From Azonexus sp. (GTDB lineage: Bacteria; Pseudomonadota; Gammaproteobacteria; Burkholderiales; Rhodocyclaceae): 33,319 bases of DNA. Below the pieces are notes generated by a model. That model saw only the letters and a list, made by a program, of their open reading frames with translations, was not told where the DNA came from and ran no database searches. The translations under genes were made by a program, and so were the position numbers. The stretch is from assembly GCA_031277255.1 (NCBI GenBank), contig JAITMS010000044.1, forward strand, positions 1 through 33,319, read 5' to 3'. Shown here piece after piece: positions 9,013 to 17,492 of this stretch. Within the stretch, counting starts at the first letter, position 1; each line of letters opens with the position of its first letter.

Positions 9013-10371
9013 ATGAGCCGCCCGGACGATCCCGCCGGATCGTGGCCGCTTTACGCCAGCCTGCAACGCCAGGCGATGCAGGCGCGAGATGTTGCCGCCC
9101 TGGGTTTTGTCGTGGCCAACGAAACCTGGCATCTGACGCCTTACCAGCAGGCTTGCCTCTGCCTGGTCGACGGCCTCGGCCGCTGGCGGGTGCAAACGGT
9201 ATCGGGCCTGGTCAGCGCCCACGAGTCGACGCCCTTCATTCAGTGGGCGCAGAAGGTCTGCGCCGAGCGTCTGGCCGCCTGTCCGCCGCAAGGTGACTCA
9301 CCAGCGCAGCCATTTACGGCGGCTGATCTGCCCGCCGACTTGGCCGCTTCCTGGCAGGAATGGTGGCCCGCTCACGCCTTGTGTCTGCCGCTCGACACCT
9401 TGCAGGGCCTGCGCGTCGGCGCCTTGCTGCTGACTGCCGAGCAGCCCTGGTCGGCGGTTGAGCGCCATTGGCTGCAACTCCTGCGCGACACCTATGCCTA
9501 CGCCTTTGCCCATCTGCGCGGCAGGCCGCTGCGCTGGCGCGCCCGCTGGCAACACTGGAAACAGCAGCCGCGACGCCTGCTGTGGCTGGCCCTTGGCGTG
9601 ATCGCCTTGCTCGCCCTGCCGGTGCGCATCTCGGTGCTGGCCCCGGCGGAAGTCATCGCCCTGCGGGCGGAAGCCATCGCCGCGCCGACCGATGGCGTGG
9701 TCAAAGCCTTTCACGTCGACCCAAACCACAAGGTGCGGGCGGGTGATTTACTGCTGTCGCTGGATGACACCACCTTGCGCAACCGCCTTGCCGTGGCGAC
9801 CGAGGCGCTGGCCGTGGCCAGGGCCGACGCGCTGGCCGCCCAGCAGAAGGCGTTTGACCAGGCGCAGAGCCGCGCCGACCTGGCGACCCTGCAAGGCCGG
9901 GTGCGGGAGCGCGGGGCCGAACTCGCTTATCTGCAAGAATCCTTGCAGCGGCTTGAGGTCCATGCGCCCCATGACGGCGTGTTTGTGTACGGCGACCCGA
10001 ATGATTGGCTGGGCAAGCCGGTAACGACCGGCGAACGGCTGGGCCAACTGGCCCAGCCCGACGATCTGGGCGTGCTGGTCTGGCTGCCGGTGCCGGACGC
10101 CATCAATCTGCGCGAAGGCGCGGAGATGAAAGTCTACTTGCAGGTGCGCCCGTTGAGCGCCCTGTCGGCAGTGCTCGAACGAACCAGCTATCAGGCCAGC
10201 CTGTCGCCGGAAGGCGTGGCCAGTTACCACATCCGCGGGCGGCTCACCGAGGGCGACGCGGAACATATTGGCCTGCGCGGCGTCGCCAAGGTCTATGGCG
10301 ACCGCTATCCGTTCATCTACTGGGTGTTCCGCCGTCCGCTGGGGGCGCTGCGGCAATGGGCCGGATTGTGA
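9013..10371 (+). CDS. GAF-like domain / transmembrane / HlyD-type adaptor fusion
   Basis: The 452-residue product has three parts. Residues 1-170 form a soluble, probably cytoplasmic domain that resembles GAF sensors (QQACLCLVDGLGRWRVQTVSG; LCLPLDTLQGLRVGALLL); this assignment is by pattern only. A single membrane helix follows at about 189-207, with many Arg/Trp residues just before it, consistent with a cytoplasmic N-terminus. Residues 215-452 are a HlyD-type module: barrel-sandwich (AAPTDGVVKAFHVDPNHKVRAGDLL), an Ala-rich coiled hairpin (about 255-315), the second lipoyl half (VHAPHDGVFVYGD) and a beta-barrel domain. A sensor coupled through the membrane to a periplasmic adaptor suggests signal-dependent export, which is inference. 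The gene overlaps the next one by 16 bases. Confidence 0.8.
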   Translation: MSRPDDPAGSWPLYASLQRQAMQARDVAALGFVVANETWHLTPYQQACLCLVDGLGRWRVQTVSGLVSAHESTPFIQWAQKVCAERLAACPPQGDSPAQPFTAADLPADLAASWQEWWPAHALCLPLDTLQGLRVGALLLTAEQPWSAVERHWLQLLRDTYAYAFAHLRGRPLRWRARWQHWKQQPRRLLWLALGVIALLALPVRISVLAPAEVIALRAEAIAAPTDGVVKAFHVDPNHKVRAGDLLLSLDDTTLRNRLAVATEALAVARADALAAQQKAFDQAQSRADLATLQGRVRERGAELAYLQESLQRLEVHAPHDGVFVYGDPNDWLGKPVTTGERLGQLAQPDDLGVLVWLPVPDAINLREGAEMKVYLQVRPLSALSAVLERTSYQASLSPEGVASYHIRGRLTEGDAEHIGLRGVAKVYGDRYPFIYWVFRRPLGALRQWAGL

Positions 10372-12485
10372 ATCCCGCTTCGCCGCCGCTGACCATCTTG
10401 CCGCCTTTGCGCCCGGATCTGCAAATCCGTCCGAGCGGCCACGACCGCGACGGCGCGCCCATCTGGACGCTGCAAGACCCGGTCAACAACCAGTTCTACC
10501 GGCTGGGCTGGATCGAGTTTGAACTGCTCTCGCGCTGGTCGGCGGGCGATGCCGACGCGGTACTGCGGCAGGTGGCGGCGGCAACCCTGCTGCGGCCCAC
10601 CACGGATGACATCGAGGCGCTGTGCCGGTTCTTGACGCAGCACCAACTGCTGGAAGCGCGCGCCCCCGGCCACGCAAGCCTCTTGCAAACCCTCTATCAA
10701 CGCGACCACGCCAGCCGCCTGCGCTGGCTGTTGCGCCACTACCTGTTTTTCCGCGTGCCGCTGCTGCGTCCCACGGCGGCGCTGGAACGTCTGTCGCGGT
10801 GGCTCGGCTGGATTTTTCATCCCTGGACAGCCGGGGCGGTGTTGGCGCTTTCGGCGCTGGGGCTGGGGCTGACCGCGCGTCAGTGGGATAGTTTCGCCGC
10901 CGCCTTTGCCCAATCCCTCTCGCCGACGGGTTTTCTCGGTTATCTGGCGGCGCTGGCCGTGACCAAGAGCATCCATGAACTGGGCCACGCCCTGACCGCG
11001 ACCCGCTACGGCGTGCGCGTGGCGCACATGGGCGTCGCCTTTCTGGTGATGTGGCCGATGCTCTACACCGACACCACCGAATCCTGGCGGCTGTCGAACC
11101 CCCGCCAGCGGTTGGCCATCGCCGTGGCCGGGATCGCCAGTGAACTGGCGCTGGCGGGGCTGGCTACCCTGGGCTGGCATCTGGTCGGCGACGGCCCCTT
11201 GAAAGAAGCCCTGTTCTTTGTCGCCACCACCGCCTGGGTGATTTCCCTGGCCCTCAATATCAGCCCCTTCATGCGCTTCGATGGCTATTTCATCCTGTCC
11301 GACGCGCTCGATCTGCCCAACCTGCACGAGCGGGCATTCGCCCTGGCCCGCGCCCAGCTTCGCCGCGCCGTGCCGGGGCTGGCGGAACCCGACCCGGAAA
11401 CGCTGCCGAGGCGCTTGCGCCGCTTTCTGATCGCCTTCGCCTGGGTGACCTGGGGCTACCGGCTGATTGTCTTTACTGGCATCGCCATCGCGGTATACCT
11501 GTTTTTCTTCAAGCTCCTGGGCCTTTTTCTGTTCGCCGTGGAAATCTGGTGGTTCATCGCCCGGCCTGTCTGGCGTGAGTTGCGCTACTGGCGCGAGCAG
11601 CGGGCGGCAACTCCCGCCATCCGGCGGGCGCTGCTGCTGGCCTCGCTCCTCGTGGCGATCATCGCCGCCCTCTGGCCCTGGCCGACGCCGGTACGCGCCG
11701 TCGCCTGGCATTATCCCAGCCAGAGCATCACGCTCTACAGCCCCTTGCCAGCGCGGGTGCAGTTTCTGGCCCGTGACGGCGACGCATTCGCCGCTGGCTC
11801 GCCCCTGCTGACGCTCGACCAGCCGGATTTGAGCTACCGCGCTGCACGCGCCGCCGTCACGCGCGACACGGCGGAAGCGGAGTGGCGCAGCCTCGCCTCC
11901 CGTGACGAAGGGCTGGAGCGCCTGCCGCTGATCTTGCAGGGGCGGGCGCTGCGGGCCGCTGAATGGCGGGCCGAGGTGGCCGAAGGCGCGCGTCTCACCC
12001 TGACCGCGCCATTTGCCGGCAAGCTGGTGGATGTAGACCCGAATATCGGGGTCGGCGCCTGGGTCAGCCCGCGCCAGCCGGTGGCCAGCCTGATCGGCCC
12101 CGGCCCCTGGCTGGCCGAGGCTTTCGTCACCCAAAACGAATTGTCACGGCTGCAACCCGGCGTCACGGCCCGTTACTACCCGGTCAACCAGCCTGGCGCG
12201 GCCTGGGCCGCCACGGTGGTGAGCATTGAGCAGACCCGGCTATCCTGGTTGCCGCACCCGATGCTCGCCGCCAGCCACGGCGGCCCCATGCCGACCTTGG
12301 CCGACAGCGCCCACGCGCCCCTGCAACCGCGCGACAGCCTCTACCGTGTGCGCCTGACGCTGGCTGGCGAACCGCCCGCCGCCATCGGCTGGGGCCACGC
12401 CGTGATCGAGGCCGAGGGGCGCAGTTGGCTGATCGAGCAACTCAAACCCGCAGCCATCGTGCTCATCCGCGAACTCGCTTTTTAG
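10356..12485 (+). CDS. M50 site-2-type membrane metalloprotease fused to HlyD-like domain
   Basis: The chosen ATG at 10356 has a G-rich stretch about 8 bases upstream; a GTG at 10368 that overlaps the previous stop (GTGA) is an alternative. The 709-residue product starts with a domain that looks PqqD-like (about residues 20-100, DPVNNQFYRLGWIEFELL). A multi-pass membrane region follows, with zinc motif HELGH at 207-211 and the second M50 motif at Asp309 (MRFDGYF). More membrane helices follow (about 370-460). The C-terminal part from about 465 is a HlyD-like barrel-sandwich (SPLPARVQFLARDGDAFAAG; LTAPFAGKLVDVDPNIGVG) with a beta-barrel. All core zinc residues are present, so it should be catalytic. 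It may process the exported protein or a subunit of the complex; that is inference. It is the last gene of the operon. Confidence 0.85.
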   Translation: MGRIVNPASPPLTILPPLRPDLQIRPSGHDRDGAPIWTLQDPVNNQFYRLGWIEFELLSRWSAGDADAVLRQVAAATLLRPTTDDIEALCRFLTQHQLLEARAPGHASLLQTLYQRDHASRLRWLLRHYLFFRVPLLRPTAALERLSRWLGWIFHPWTAGAVLALSALGLGLTARQWDSFAAAFAQSLSPTGFLGYLAALAVTKSIHELGHALTATRYGVRVAHMGVAFLVMWPMLYTDTTESWRLSNPRQRLAIAVAGIASELALAGLATLGWHLVGDGPLKEALFFVATTAWVISLALNISPFMRFDGYFILSDALDLPNLHERAFALARAQLRRAVPGLAEPDPETLPRRLRRFLIAFAWVTWGYRLIVFTGIAIAVYLFFFKLLGLFLFAVEIWWFIARPVWRELRYWREQRAATPAIRRALLLASLLVAIIAALWPWPTPVRAVAWHYPSQSITLYSPLPARVQFLARDGDAFAAGSPLLTLDQPDLSYRAARAAVTRDTAEAEWRSLASRDEGLERLPLILQGRALRAAEWRAEVAEGARLTLTAPFAGKLVDVDPNIGVGAWVSPRQPVASLIGPGPWLAEAFVTQNELSRLQPGVTARYYPVNQPGAAWAATVVSIEQTRLSWLPHPMLAASHGGPMPTLADSAHAPLQPRDSLYRVRLTLAGEPPAAIGWGHAVIEAEGRSWLIEQLKPAAIVLIRELAF

Positions 12486-12513
12486 AGAATTTTCTGTTCA
12501 AGTCCTTACACTT

Positions 12514-12579
12514 CCGTTCGGGCTGAGCTTGTCGAAGCCCGTTCTCTGCACCGCCCTTCGACAGGCTCAGGGCGAACGG
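12514..12579. repeat. Palindromic dispersed repeat, copy 1
   Basis: The 24-base outer arms (starting CCGTTCGGGCTGAGC and ending GGCTCAGGGCGAACGG) are inverted repeats with three mismatches around an 18-base centre. It lies between the M50 gene and the rpsB promoter. A relative in the opposite orientation lies at 29250-29356. This type of GAGCCTGTCGAAGG palindrome is common between genes in many proteobacteria. It may act as a bidirectional terminator, but no T-run follows it. Confidence 0.85.
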
Positions 12580-12658
12580 CTCATGGGTAAGCGATGTCAA
12601 TAAATAAAGTGAAAATGCTCTAGCGGGGAGGGGAGGGCGCGTGAAAATCGCTTTGGCT

Positions 12659-12686
12659 TTCGCTCGCCTGATGCCACTGCTATAAT
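12659..12686 (+). promoter_or_regulatory. rpsB promoter, extended -10 type
   Basis: A consensus TATAAT lies at 12681-12686, preceded by TGC, giving the TGN extended -10 element. The -35 is weak: TTCGCT at 12659-12664 with a 16-base spacer is the best fit. A better hexamer, TTGGCT at 12653, has a spacer of 22 and is too far. Transcription should begin near 12693, giving a leader of about 154 bases before rpsB. Confidence 0.65.
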
Positions 12687-12692
12687 CGTCAA

Positions 12693-12846
12693 GTTTTTCC
12701 CGGCCCGCGTGTCGGGGAAGATGGCTGCCAGCCTGTCGCTGGCGGCGAAATCCACACATCCGCTGATTAAGGGTGCGCGCCGGAATGACATGATGGCGGG
12801 CGTTTCTGGCGGGTGGCGGTTCAACCCTTAAAGGAGTTTTTGTAAA
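12693..12846 (+). promoter_or_regulatory. Structured rpsB leader (possible S2 autoregulatory site)
   Basis: The leader is long and has a clear stem-loop: GCTGCCAGC at 12724-12732 pairs with GCTGGCGGC at 12738-12746, nine pairs including one G-U, with a 5-base loop. A weaker hairpin lies at about 12697-12719. A strong Shine-Dalgarno site, AAGGAG, ends 9-10 bases before the start. In proteobacteria, S2 is known to repress its own operon through the rpsB 5' leader. That this leader binds S2 is inference. It is otherwise non-coding. Confidence 0.45.
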
Positions 12847-13593
12847 ATGTCCGTAACCATGCGTGAAATGCTGGAGGCTGGTGTTCATTTCGGCCACCAG
12901 ACCCGTTTCTGGTCGCCGAGGATGGCCCCGTACATCTTTGGCGCGCGTAACAAAATCCACATCGTCAATCTCGAAAAGACCCTGGCCAAGTACAACGAGG
13001 CCATGTCCTTCGTCAAAAAGCTTGCTGGCAATCGCGGCAATATCCTGTTTGTCGGCACCAAGCGCCAGGCCCGCGAAATCATCGCCGAGGAAGCCCGCCG
13101 CGCGGGCGCGCCGTTCGTTGACCAGCGTTGGCTGGGCGGCATGTTGACCAATTTCAAGACGGTCAAAAGCTCGATCAAGCGCCTGAAAGACATGGAACTG
13201 GCGGTTGAGGCGGGCGATCTGGAAAAGATGCCGAAAAAAGAGGCGCTGACTTTCCGCCGCGAACTGGAAAAGCTGCAAAAATCCATCGGCGGTATCAAGG
13301 AGATGGGCGGTCTGCCGGACGCCATTTTCGTCATTGACGTCGGCTACCACAAAATCGCCATCACCGAGGCCGAAAAGCTCGGCATTCCGGTCATCGGCGT
13401 GGTCGATACCAATCACAGCCCGGAGGGCGTCGCTTACGTCATTCCCGGTAACGACGATTCTTCGCGCGCCATCCAGTTGTATGCCCGCGGCGTCGCCGAC
13501 GCCATTCTCGAAGGCCGCAACCAGGTCATCCACGACATTGCGGCGGCGGGCGACGACGAGTTCGTCGAAGTCGAAGAAGAAGCCGCCGAGTAA
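12847..13593 (+). CDS. rpsB: 30S ribosomal protein S2
   Basis: S2 binds late to the head-body junction of the 30S subunit and helps recruit S1. The 248-residue product starts with the typical [18 protein letters not shown] and contains [33 protein letters not shown] and the C-terminal [20 protein letters not shown], all hallmarks of bacterial S2. It ends in an acidic tail. The start is fixed by the strong AAGGAG site. It is the first gene of the conserved block, followed by tsf after a hairpin. Confidence 0.98.
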   Translation: MSVTMREMLEAGVHFGHQTRFWSPRMAPYIFGARNKIHIVNLEKTLAKYNEAMSFVKKLAGNRGNILFVGTKRQAREIIAEEARRAGAPFVDQRWLGGMLTNFKTVKSSIKRLKDMELAVEAGDLEKMPKKEALTFRRELEKLQKSIGGIKEMGGLPDAIFVIDVGYHKIAITEAEKLGIPVIGVVDTNHSPEGVAYVIPGNDDSSRAIQLYARGVADAILEGRNQVIHDIAAAGDDEFVEVEEEAAE

Positions 13594-13608
13594 GGCGAGC
13601 GCATTGAC

Positions 13609-13638
13609 GGCGGCAGTCCTGGGATTGCCGCCGGTTTT
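13609..13638 (+). terminator. Hairpin with T-run between rpsB and tsf
   Basis: GGCGGCA at 13609-13615 pairs with TGCCGCC at 13626-13632, a perfect 7-bp stem with a 10-base loop, followed by GG and TTTT. The tail is short, so it probably acts as a partial terminator or processing site that lowers tsf expression relative to rpsB. Confidence 0.55.
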
Positions 13639-13658
13639 ACCGATTCAGGAGAGAAAGC

Positions 13659-14570
13659 ATGGCGGCAATTACCGCAAGCATGGTGGCAGAACTGCGCGGC
13701 AAGACCGACGCACCGATGATGGAATGCAAGAAGGCGCTGACCGAGGCCGATGGCGACATGGCCAAGGCCGAGGAAATTCTCCGCGTCAAACTGGGCAACA
13801 AGGCGACCAAGGCGGCGGCCCGCGTCGCCGCCGAGGGCCTGATCGCGGTCAGTCTGGCCGCTGACGGCAAAACCGGGGCCATTGTCGAGGTCAATTCGGA
13901 AACCGATTTCGTCGCCAAGAACGATGACTTCATCGCTCTGGTCAATGGCTGCGCCAAACTCGTGGCCGACCACAATCCGGCGGATGTCGCTGCCCTCGCG
14001 GCCTTGCCGATGGGCGAGGGAACGGTTGAGTCGACCCGCGCGGCGCTGGTTGGCAAGATTGGCGAAAACATGACGATCCGCCGCTTCGTCCGTTCCGCCG
14101 CCAGAGGCAAGCTCGCGTCCTACGTTCATGGCGGTTCCAAGATCGGCGTCATCGTTGATCTGGTCGGCGGCGACGACGCGCTGGGCAAGGATCTGGCCAT
14201 GCACATCGCCGCTTCCAAGCCGAAATCGCTCGACGCTTCCGGGGTGCCCGCCGAACTGCTCGATACCGAGCGCCGCGTCGCCATCGAAAAGGCGCGCGAA
14301 TCCGGCAAGCCGGAAAACATGCTGGAAAAAATCGCCGAAGGCACGGTGCAGAAGTTCTTGAAGGATGTCACCCTGCTCGGCCAGGTCTTCGTCAAGGCTG
14401 CCGACGGCAAGCAGACCATCGAGCAGTTGCTGAAGGAAAAAGGCGCCTCTGTCGCCGCTTTCACGCTGTTCGTCGTCGGCGAAGGCATCGAGAAGAAAAC
14501 CGGCGATTTCGCCGCCGAAGTCGCCGCCCAGGCGGCGGCGGCCAAGGCCAAGGACGAAGACAAAACCTGA
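13659..14570 (+). CDS. tsf: Elongation factor Ts
   Basis: EF-Ts is the nucleotide exchange factor that recycles EF-Tu-GDP. The 303-residue product has the N-terminal UBA-like module and the signature [15 protein letters not shown] (about residues 14-28), then the core with [16 protein letters not shown], which contains the TDFV motif that inserts into EF-Tu. Length is close to the normal 280-300. A CAGGAG site lies 6-7 bases upstream of the ATG. It follows rpsB, as in almost all bacteria. Confidence 0.98.
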   Translation: MAAITASMVAELRGKTDAPMMECKKALTEADGDMAKAEEILRVKLGNKATKAAARVAAEGLIAVSLAADGKTGAIVEVNSETDFVAKNDDFIALVNGCAKLVADHNPADVAALAALPMGEGTVESTRAALVGKIGENMTIRRFVRSAARGKLASYVHGGSKIGVIVDLVGGDDALGKDLAMHIAASKPKSLDASGVPAELLDTERRVAIEKARESGKPENMLEKIAEGTVQKFLKDVTLLGQVFVKAADGKQTIEQLLKEKGASVAAFTLFVVGEGIEKKTGDFAAEVAAQAAAAKAKDEDKT

Positions 14571-14588
14571 CCGGCCAGGAAAAACCCG

Positions 14589-15305
14589 ATGACCACGCCC
14601 CAGTACAAACGCATTCTCCTCAAACTTTCCGGCGAGGCCCTGATGGGCGACGGCGCTTACGGCATCAATCCGCAGACCATCGTGGGTATTTGTCAGGAAA
14701 TCAAGGCGGTTGCCGATCTGGGCGTGGAAATCGGCGTCGTCATCGGCGGCGGCAACATCTTTCGCGGCATGGCCGGTACGGCGACCGGGATGGATCGCGC
14801 CACGGCGGATTACATGGGGATGCTGGCGACGGTGATGAATGCCATGGCGCTCTCCGACGCGATGCGCCAGTGCGGCTTGAACGCCCGCGTGCAATCGGCC
14901 CTCAATATCGAGCAGGTGATCGAGCCGTACATTCGCGGCAAGGCCATCCGCTACCTTGAAGAAGGCAAGATCGTCATTTTCGGGGCTGGTACGGGCAACC
15001 CCTTTTTCACCACCGACACTGCGGCGGCGCTGCGCGGTTCGGAAATCGGCGCCGAAATCGTCCTCAAGGCGACCAAGGTCGACGGCATTTACAGCGCCGA
15101 CCCGAAGAAGGACGCCGCCGCCACCCGCTACGACAAAATCAGCTTCAACGAAGCGATCGCCAAAAACCTGGCGGTCATGGACGCCACCGCCTTTGCGCTG
15201 TGCCGCGACCAGAAACTGCCGATCAACGTCTTTTCGATCTTCAAGACCGGCGCGTTGAAGCGCGTGGTCTGCGGCGAGAACGAAGGCACGCTGGTCTATT
15301 GCTGA
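14589..15305 (+). CDS. pyrH: UMP kinase
   Basis: This cytoplasmic hexameric enzyme phosphorylates UMP to UDP with ATP in pyrimidine nucleotide synthesis. The 238-residue product belongs to the amino acid kinase fold: ATP-site [12 protein letters not shown] (about residues 10-21), glycine-rich [10 protein letters not shown], and [16 protein letters not shown] for UMP/ATP binding. Length is standard. An AGGA site lies upstream of the ATG. It lies 18 bases after tsf and 12 bases before frr, in the usual order. Confidence 0.98.
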   Translation: MTTPQYKRILLKLSGEALMGDGAYGINPQTIVGICQEIKAVADLGVEIGVVIGGGNIFRGMAGTATGMDRATADYMGMLATVMNAMALSDAMRQCGLNARVQSALNIEQVIEPYIRGKAIRYLEEGKIVIFGAGTGNPFFTTDTAAALRGSEIGAEIVLKATKVDGIYSADPKKDAAATRYDKISFNEAIAKNLAVMDATAFALCRDQKLPINVFSIFKTGALKRVVCGENEGTLVYC

Positions 15306-15317
15306 GGGAGACAGAAA

Positions 15318-15875
15318 ATGATTGCCGACATCAGAAAAAACGCCGAGCAGAAGATGCAGAAGTCGCTCGACGCCTTGAAAGCCGACCTCCTCAAAGTCCG
15401 CACTGGCCGCGCCCATACCGGTCTGCTCGACCATGTTCAGGTCGATTATTACGGTTCACCGACGCCGATCAACCAGGTTGCCAACATCACCCTGGTCGAT
15501 GCCCGCACCCTGGGCGTTCAGCCGTGGGAAAAAAACATGGTCGGCAAGGTCGAAAAAGCCATCCGCGATGCGGATCTCGGCCTCAACCCGGCGACCCAGG
15601 GCGAATTGATCCGCGTGCCGATGCCGGCGCTGACCGAGGAGCGCCGCCGCGAAATGACCAAGATCGTCCGCAACGAAGGCGAGGGCGCCAAAGTCGCCGT
15701 CCGCAACCTGCGCCGCGACGCCATCACGCACCTCAAGGAGGCGCTGAAAAAAGGCGAAATCCCGGAGGACGACGAACACCGCGCCCAGGACGACATGCAG
15801 AAGCTGACCGACAGATTCATCGCCGAAGTCGACAAAATGCTCGCCCAGAAAGAGGCCGAGCTGATGCAGGTTTAG
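15318..15875 (+). CDS. frr: Ribosome recycling factor
   Basis: RRF acts with EF-G to split the post-termination ribosome. The 185-residue product matches the family length exactly. It shows the long three-helix-bundle pattern and the conserved [21 protein letters not shown] near the N-terminus, [18 protein letters not shown], and [24 protein letters not shown] site lies upstream of the ATG. It lies between pyrH and uppS, as expected for Betaproteobacteria. Confidence 0.98.
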   Translation: MIADIRKNAEQKMQKSLDALKADLLKVRTGRAHTGLLDHVQVDYYGSPTPINQVANITLVDARTLGVQPWEKNMVGKVEKAIRDADLGLNPATQGELIRVPMPALTEERRREMTKIVRNEGEGAKVAVRNLRRDAITHLKEALKKGEIPEDDEHRAQDDMQKLTDRFIAEVDKMLAQKEAELMQV

Positions 15876-15904
15876 TCGCCGTTTTTGGCGGATTGCCGTC
15901 TCTC

Positions 15905-16666
15905 ATGGCGATTTTTTCCAGCTCGACGCGGCAGGTTCCCGAAACGGCGGCCATGCCGCGCCACGTCGCCGTCATCATGGATGGCAACGGGCGCTGGGCG
16001 AAAAAACGGCTGTTGCCGCGCGCCGCCGGTCACGTCAAGGGCGTCGACATGGTGCGCGAAATGGTCCGCGCCTGCATCGAGCGCGACATCGGCTACCTGA
16101 CGCTGTTTGCCTTTTCTTCGGAAAACTGGCGGCGGCCAGCGGATGAAGTCAGCCTCCTGATGCAACTGTTCGTCAAGGCGCTGGAGCAGGAAGTCGAAAA
16201 ACTCAGGAAGAACGGCGTGCGTTTGCGCGTCATCGGCGATCTTTCACGCTTCGATCCGCGCCTGCAGGACCTGATCCGCCGCGCCGCAGAAACAACCGCC
16301 GCCAACGACCGTCTGGCCCTGACCATCGCCGCCAATTACGGGGGCCGCTGGGACATCATGCAGGCGCTCAATCGTCTGGCCGAGGCGATGCCGGAAGGCG
16401 GCGGCACATGGCGCGAGGCCGATCTCGAACCCTTTCTGGCGATGAGTTTCGCGCCGGAGCCTGATCTGTTCATCCGCACCGGCGGCGAGGAGCGAATCAG
16501 CAATTTCCTGCTCTGGCAACTGGCTTACACCGAGTTGTACTTCACCGCGACCCTGTGGCCGGATTTCACCGCCGCCGAATTTGACCGGGCCATTCTTTCC
16601 TTCCAGCAGCGCGAACGGCGTTTTGGCCGCACCAGCGAGCAGTTGACGGAACAGCCGGATGCTTAG
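15905..16666 (+). CDS. uppS: Undecaprenyl diphosphate synthase (cis-prenyltransferase)
   Basis: UppS adds eight isopentenyl units to farnesyl-PP to make the C55 carrier used for peptidoglycan and O-antigen. The 253-residue product has the catalytic motif [15 protein letters not shown], with Asp26 as the catalytic acid, SSENWRRP, and the C-terminal [22 protein letters not shown] with TELYFT. I chose the ATG at 15905 because the N-terminal [13 protein letters not shown] is typical of betaproteobacterial UppS; the ATG at 15953 is a shorter alternative, and neither has a strong ribosome site. The end overlaps cdsA by 8 bases. Confidence 0.96.
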   Translation: MAIFSSSTRQVPETAAMPRHVAVIMDGNGRWAKKRLLPRAAGHVKGVDMVREMVRACIERDIGYLTLFAFSSENWRRPADEVSLLMQLFVKALEQEVEKLRKNGVRLRVIGDLSRFDPRLQDLIRRAAETTAANDRLALTIAANYGGRWDIMQALNRLAEAMPEGGGTWREADLEPFLAMSFAPEPDLFIRTGGEERISNFLLWQLAYTELYFTATLWPDFTAAEFDRAILSFQQRERRFGRTSEQLTEQPDA

Positions 16667-17492
16667 AACGCGCGTCATCACGGCGCTGCTCATGGTCGCC
16701 TTGCTGCTGCCCAGCCTGTTCTGGCTGCCGCCGCTGCACTGGGCGCTGTTGATGGCGCTGATCGCTGGCGTCGCGGCCTGGGAGTGGGGCGGACTGCTCG
16801 GCTGGCAAGCGCCGGGCCGCCTCAGTCTCGGCGCGCTCACCGGGCTGCTCTGCGCCGCCTTGGCGCTGGCCGATCCGGCGGCGGTCGGCGCTGAGGGCTT
16901 CACGCCCGACGCGCCCTGGGCGCGGGCGCTCTATCTCATCTCGGCGGCCTTCTGGTGTCTGCTCGCGCCTTTCTGGCTGCGCCGCCAATGGGCGCTTGGC
17001 AGCGGCAGCGGCGTTGTCGTCGGGGCCGTCGTTCTGCTGCCGACCTGGCTGGCCATCGTCCAGTTGCGGGCGCTGGGGCCGTGGCTGCTGCTCGCCGTCT
17101 TCGCCCTGGTCTGGATCGCCGACATCGCCGCCTACGCCGCTGGCCGCCGCTTCGGCAAACACAAGCTGGCGCCGTCGATCAGCCCCGGTAAAACACGGGA
17201 AGGCGCTTACGGCGCGGTCATCGGCGTCCTGGTCTACGGCCTGGTCGTGGGTCATTTTTTCTTTTCGGCGCTGATGCCGCTGCCGTGGTGGGTTGTCGTA
17301 CTGTTGGCGGCAACCGCCGCCAGCATAGGCGGCGACCTGTTCGAGTCGCTGTTGAAGCGCAAAGCCGGTCTCAAGGACAGCAGCAACATTCTGCCCGGCC
17401 ACGGCGGCGTGCTCGACCGGATCGACAGCCTGACCTCGACCCTGCCGCTGACGGCGGCGTTGTGGCTGTTCTGCCTGCGGGGCGCGGCGTGA
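16659..17492 (+). CDS. cdsA: Phosphatidate cytidylyltransferase
   Basis: CdsA makes CDP-diacylglycerol from CTP and phosphatidic acid at the inner membrane, the branch point for all phospholipids. The 277-residue product has about eight hydrophobic segments. Its C-terminal part carries the family signature: [13 protein letters not shown] followed by [15 protein letters not shown], with the metal-binding Asp residues. [10 protein letters not shown] precedes the last segments. The start overlaps the uppS stop and the stop overlaps the dxr GTG (GTGA), so translation of the three genes is probably coupled. Confidence 0.96.
   Translation: MLRTRVITALLMVALLLPSLFWLPPLHWALLMALIAGVAAWEWGGLLGWQAPGRLSLGALTGLLCAALALADPAAVGAEGFTPDAPWARALYLISAAFWCLLAPFWLRRQWALGSGSGVVVGAVVLLPTWLAIVQLRALGPWLLLAVFALVWIADIAAYAAGRRFGKHKLAPSISPGKTREGAYGAVIGVLVYGLVVGHFFFSALMPLPWWVVVLLAATAASIGGDLFESLLKRKAGLKDSSNILPGHGGVLDRIDSLTSTLPLTAALWLFCLRGAA

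Noticed and set aside
10317-12134. 605-codon open frame on the minus strand
   Set aside because: It lies opposite the M50-HlyD gene, whose zinc and lipoyl motifs are clear; the minus frame is a GC-rich shadow of low-complexity Gly/Gln/Arg sequence.
12486-12846. Possible tRNA or small gene in the largest intergenic gap
   Set aside because: No cloverleaf or credible small reading frame with a ribosome site was found; repeat, promoter and leader explain most of it, and 12580-12650 shows nothing.
13434-15434. 666-codon open frame on the minus strand
   Set aside because: It runs opposite rpsB, tsf, pyrH and frr, all certain genes; no family pattern is visible in it.
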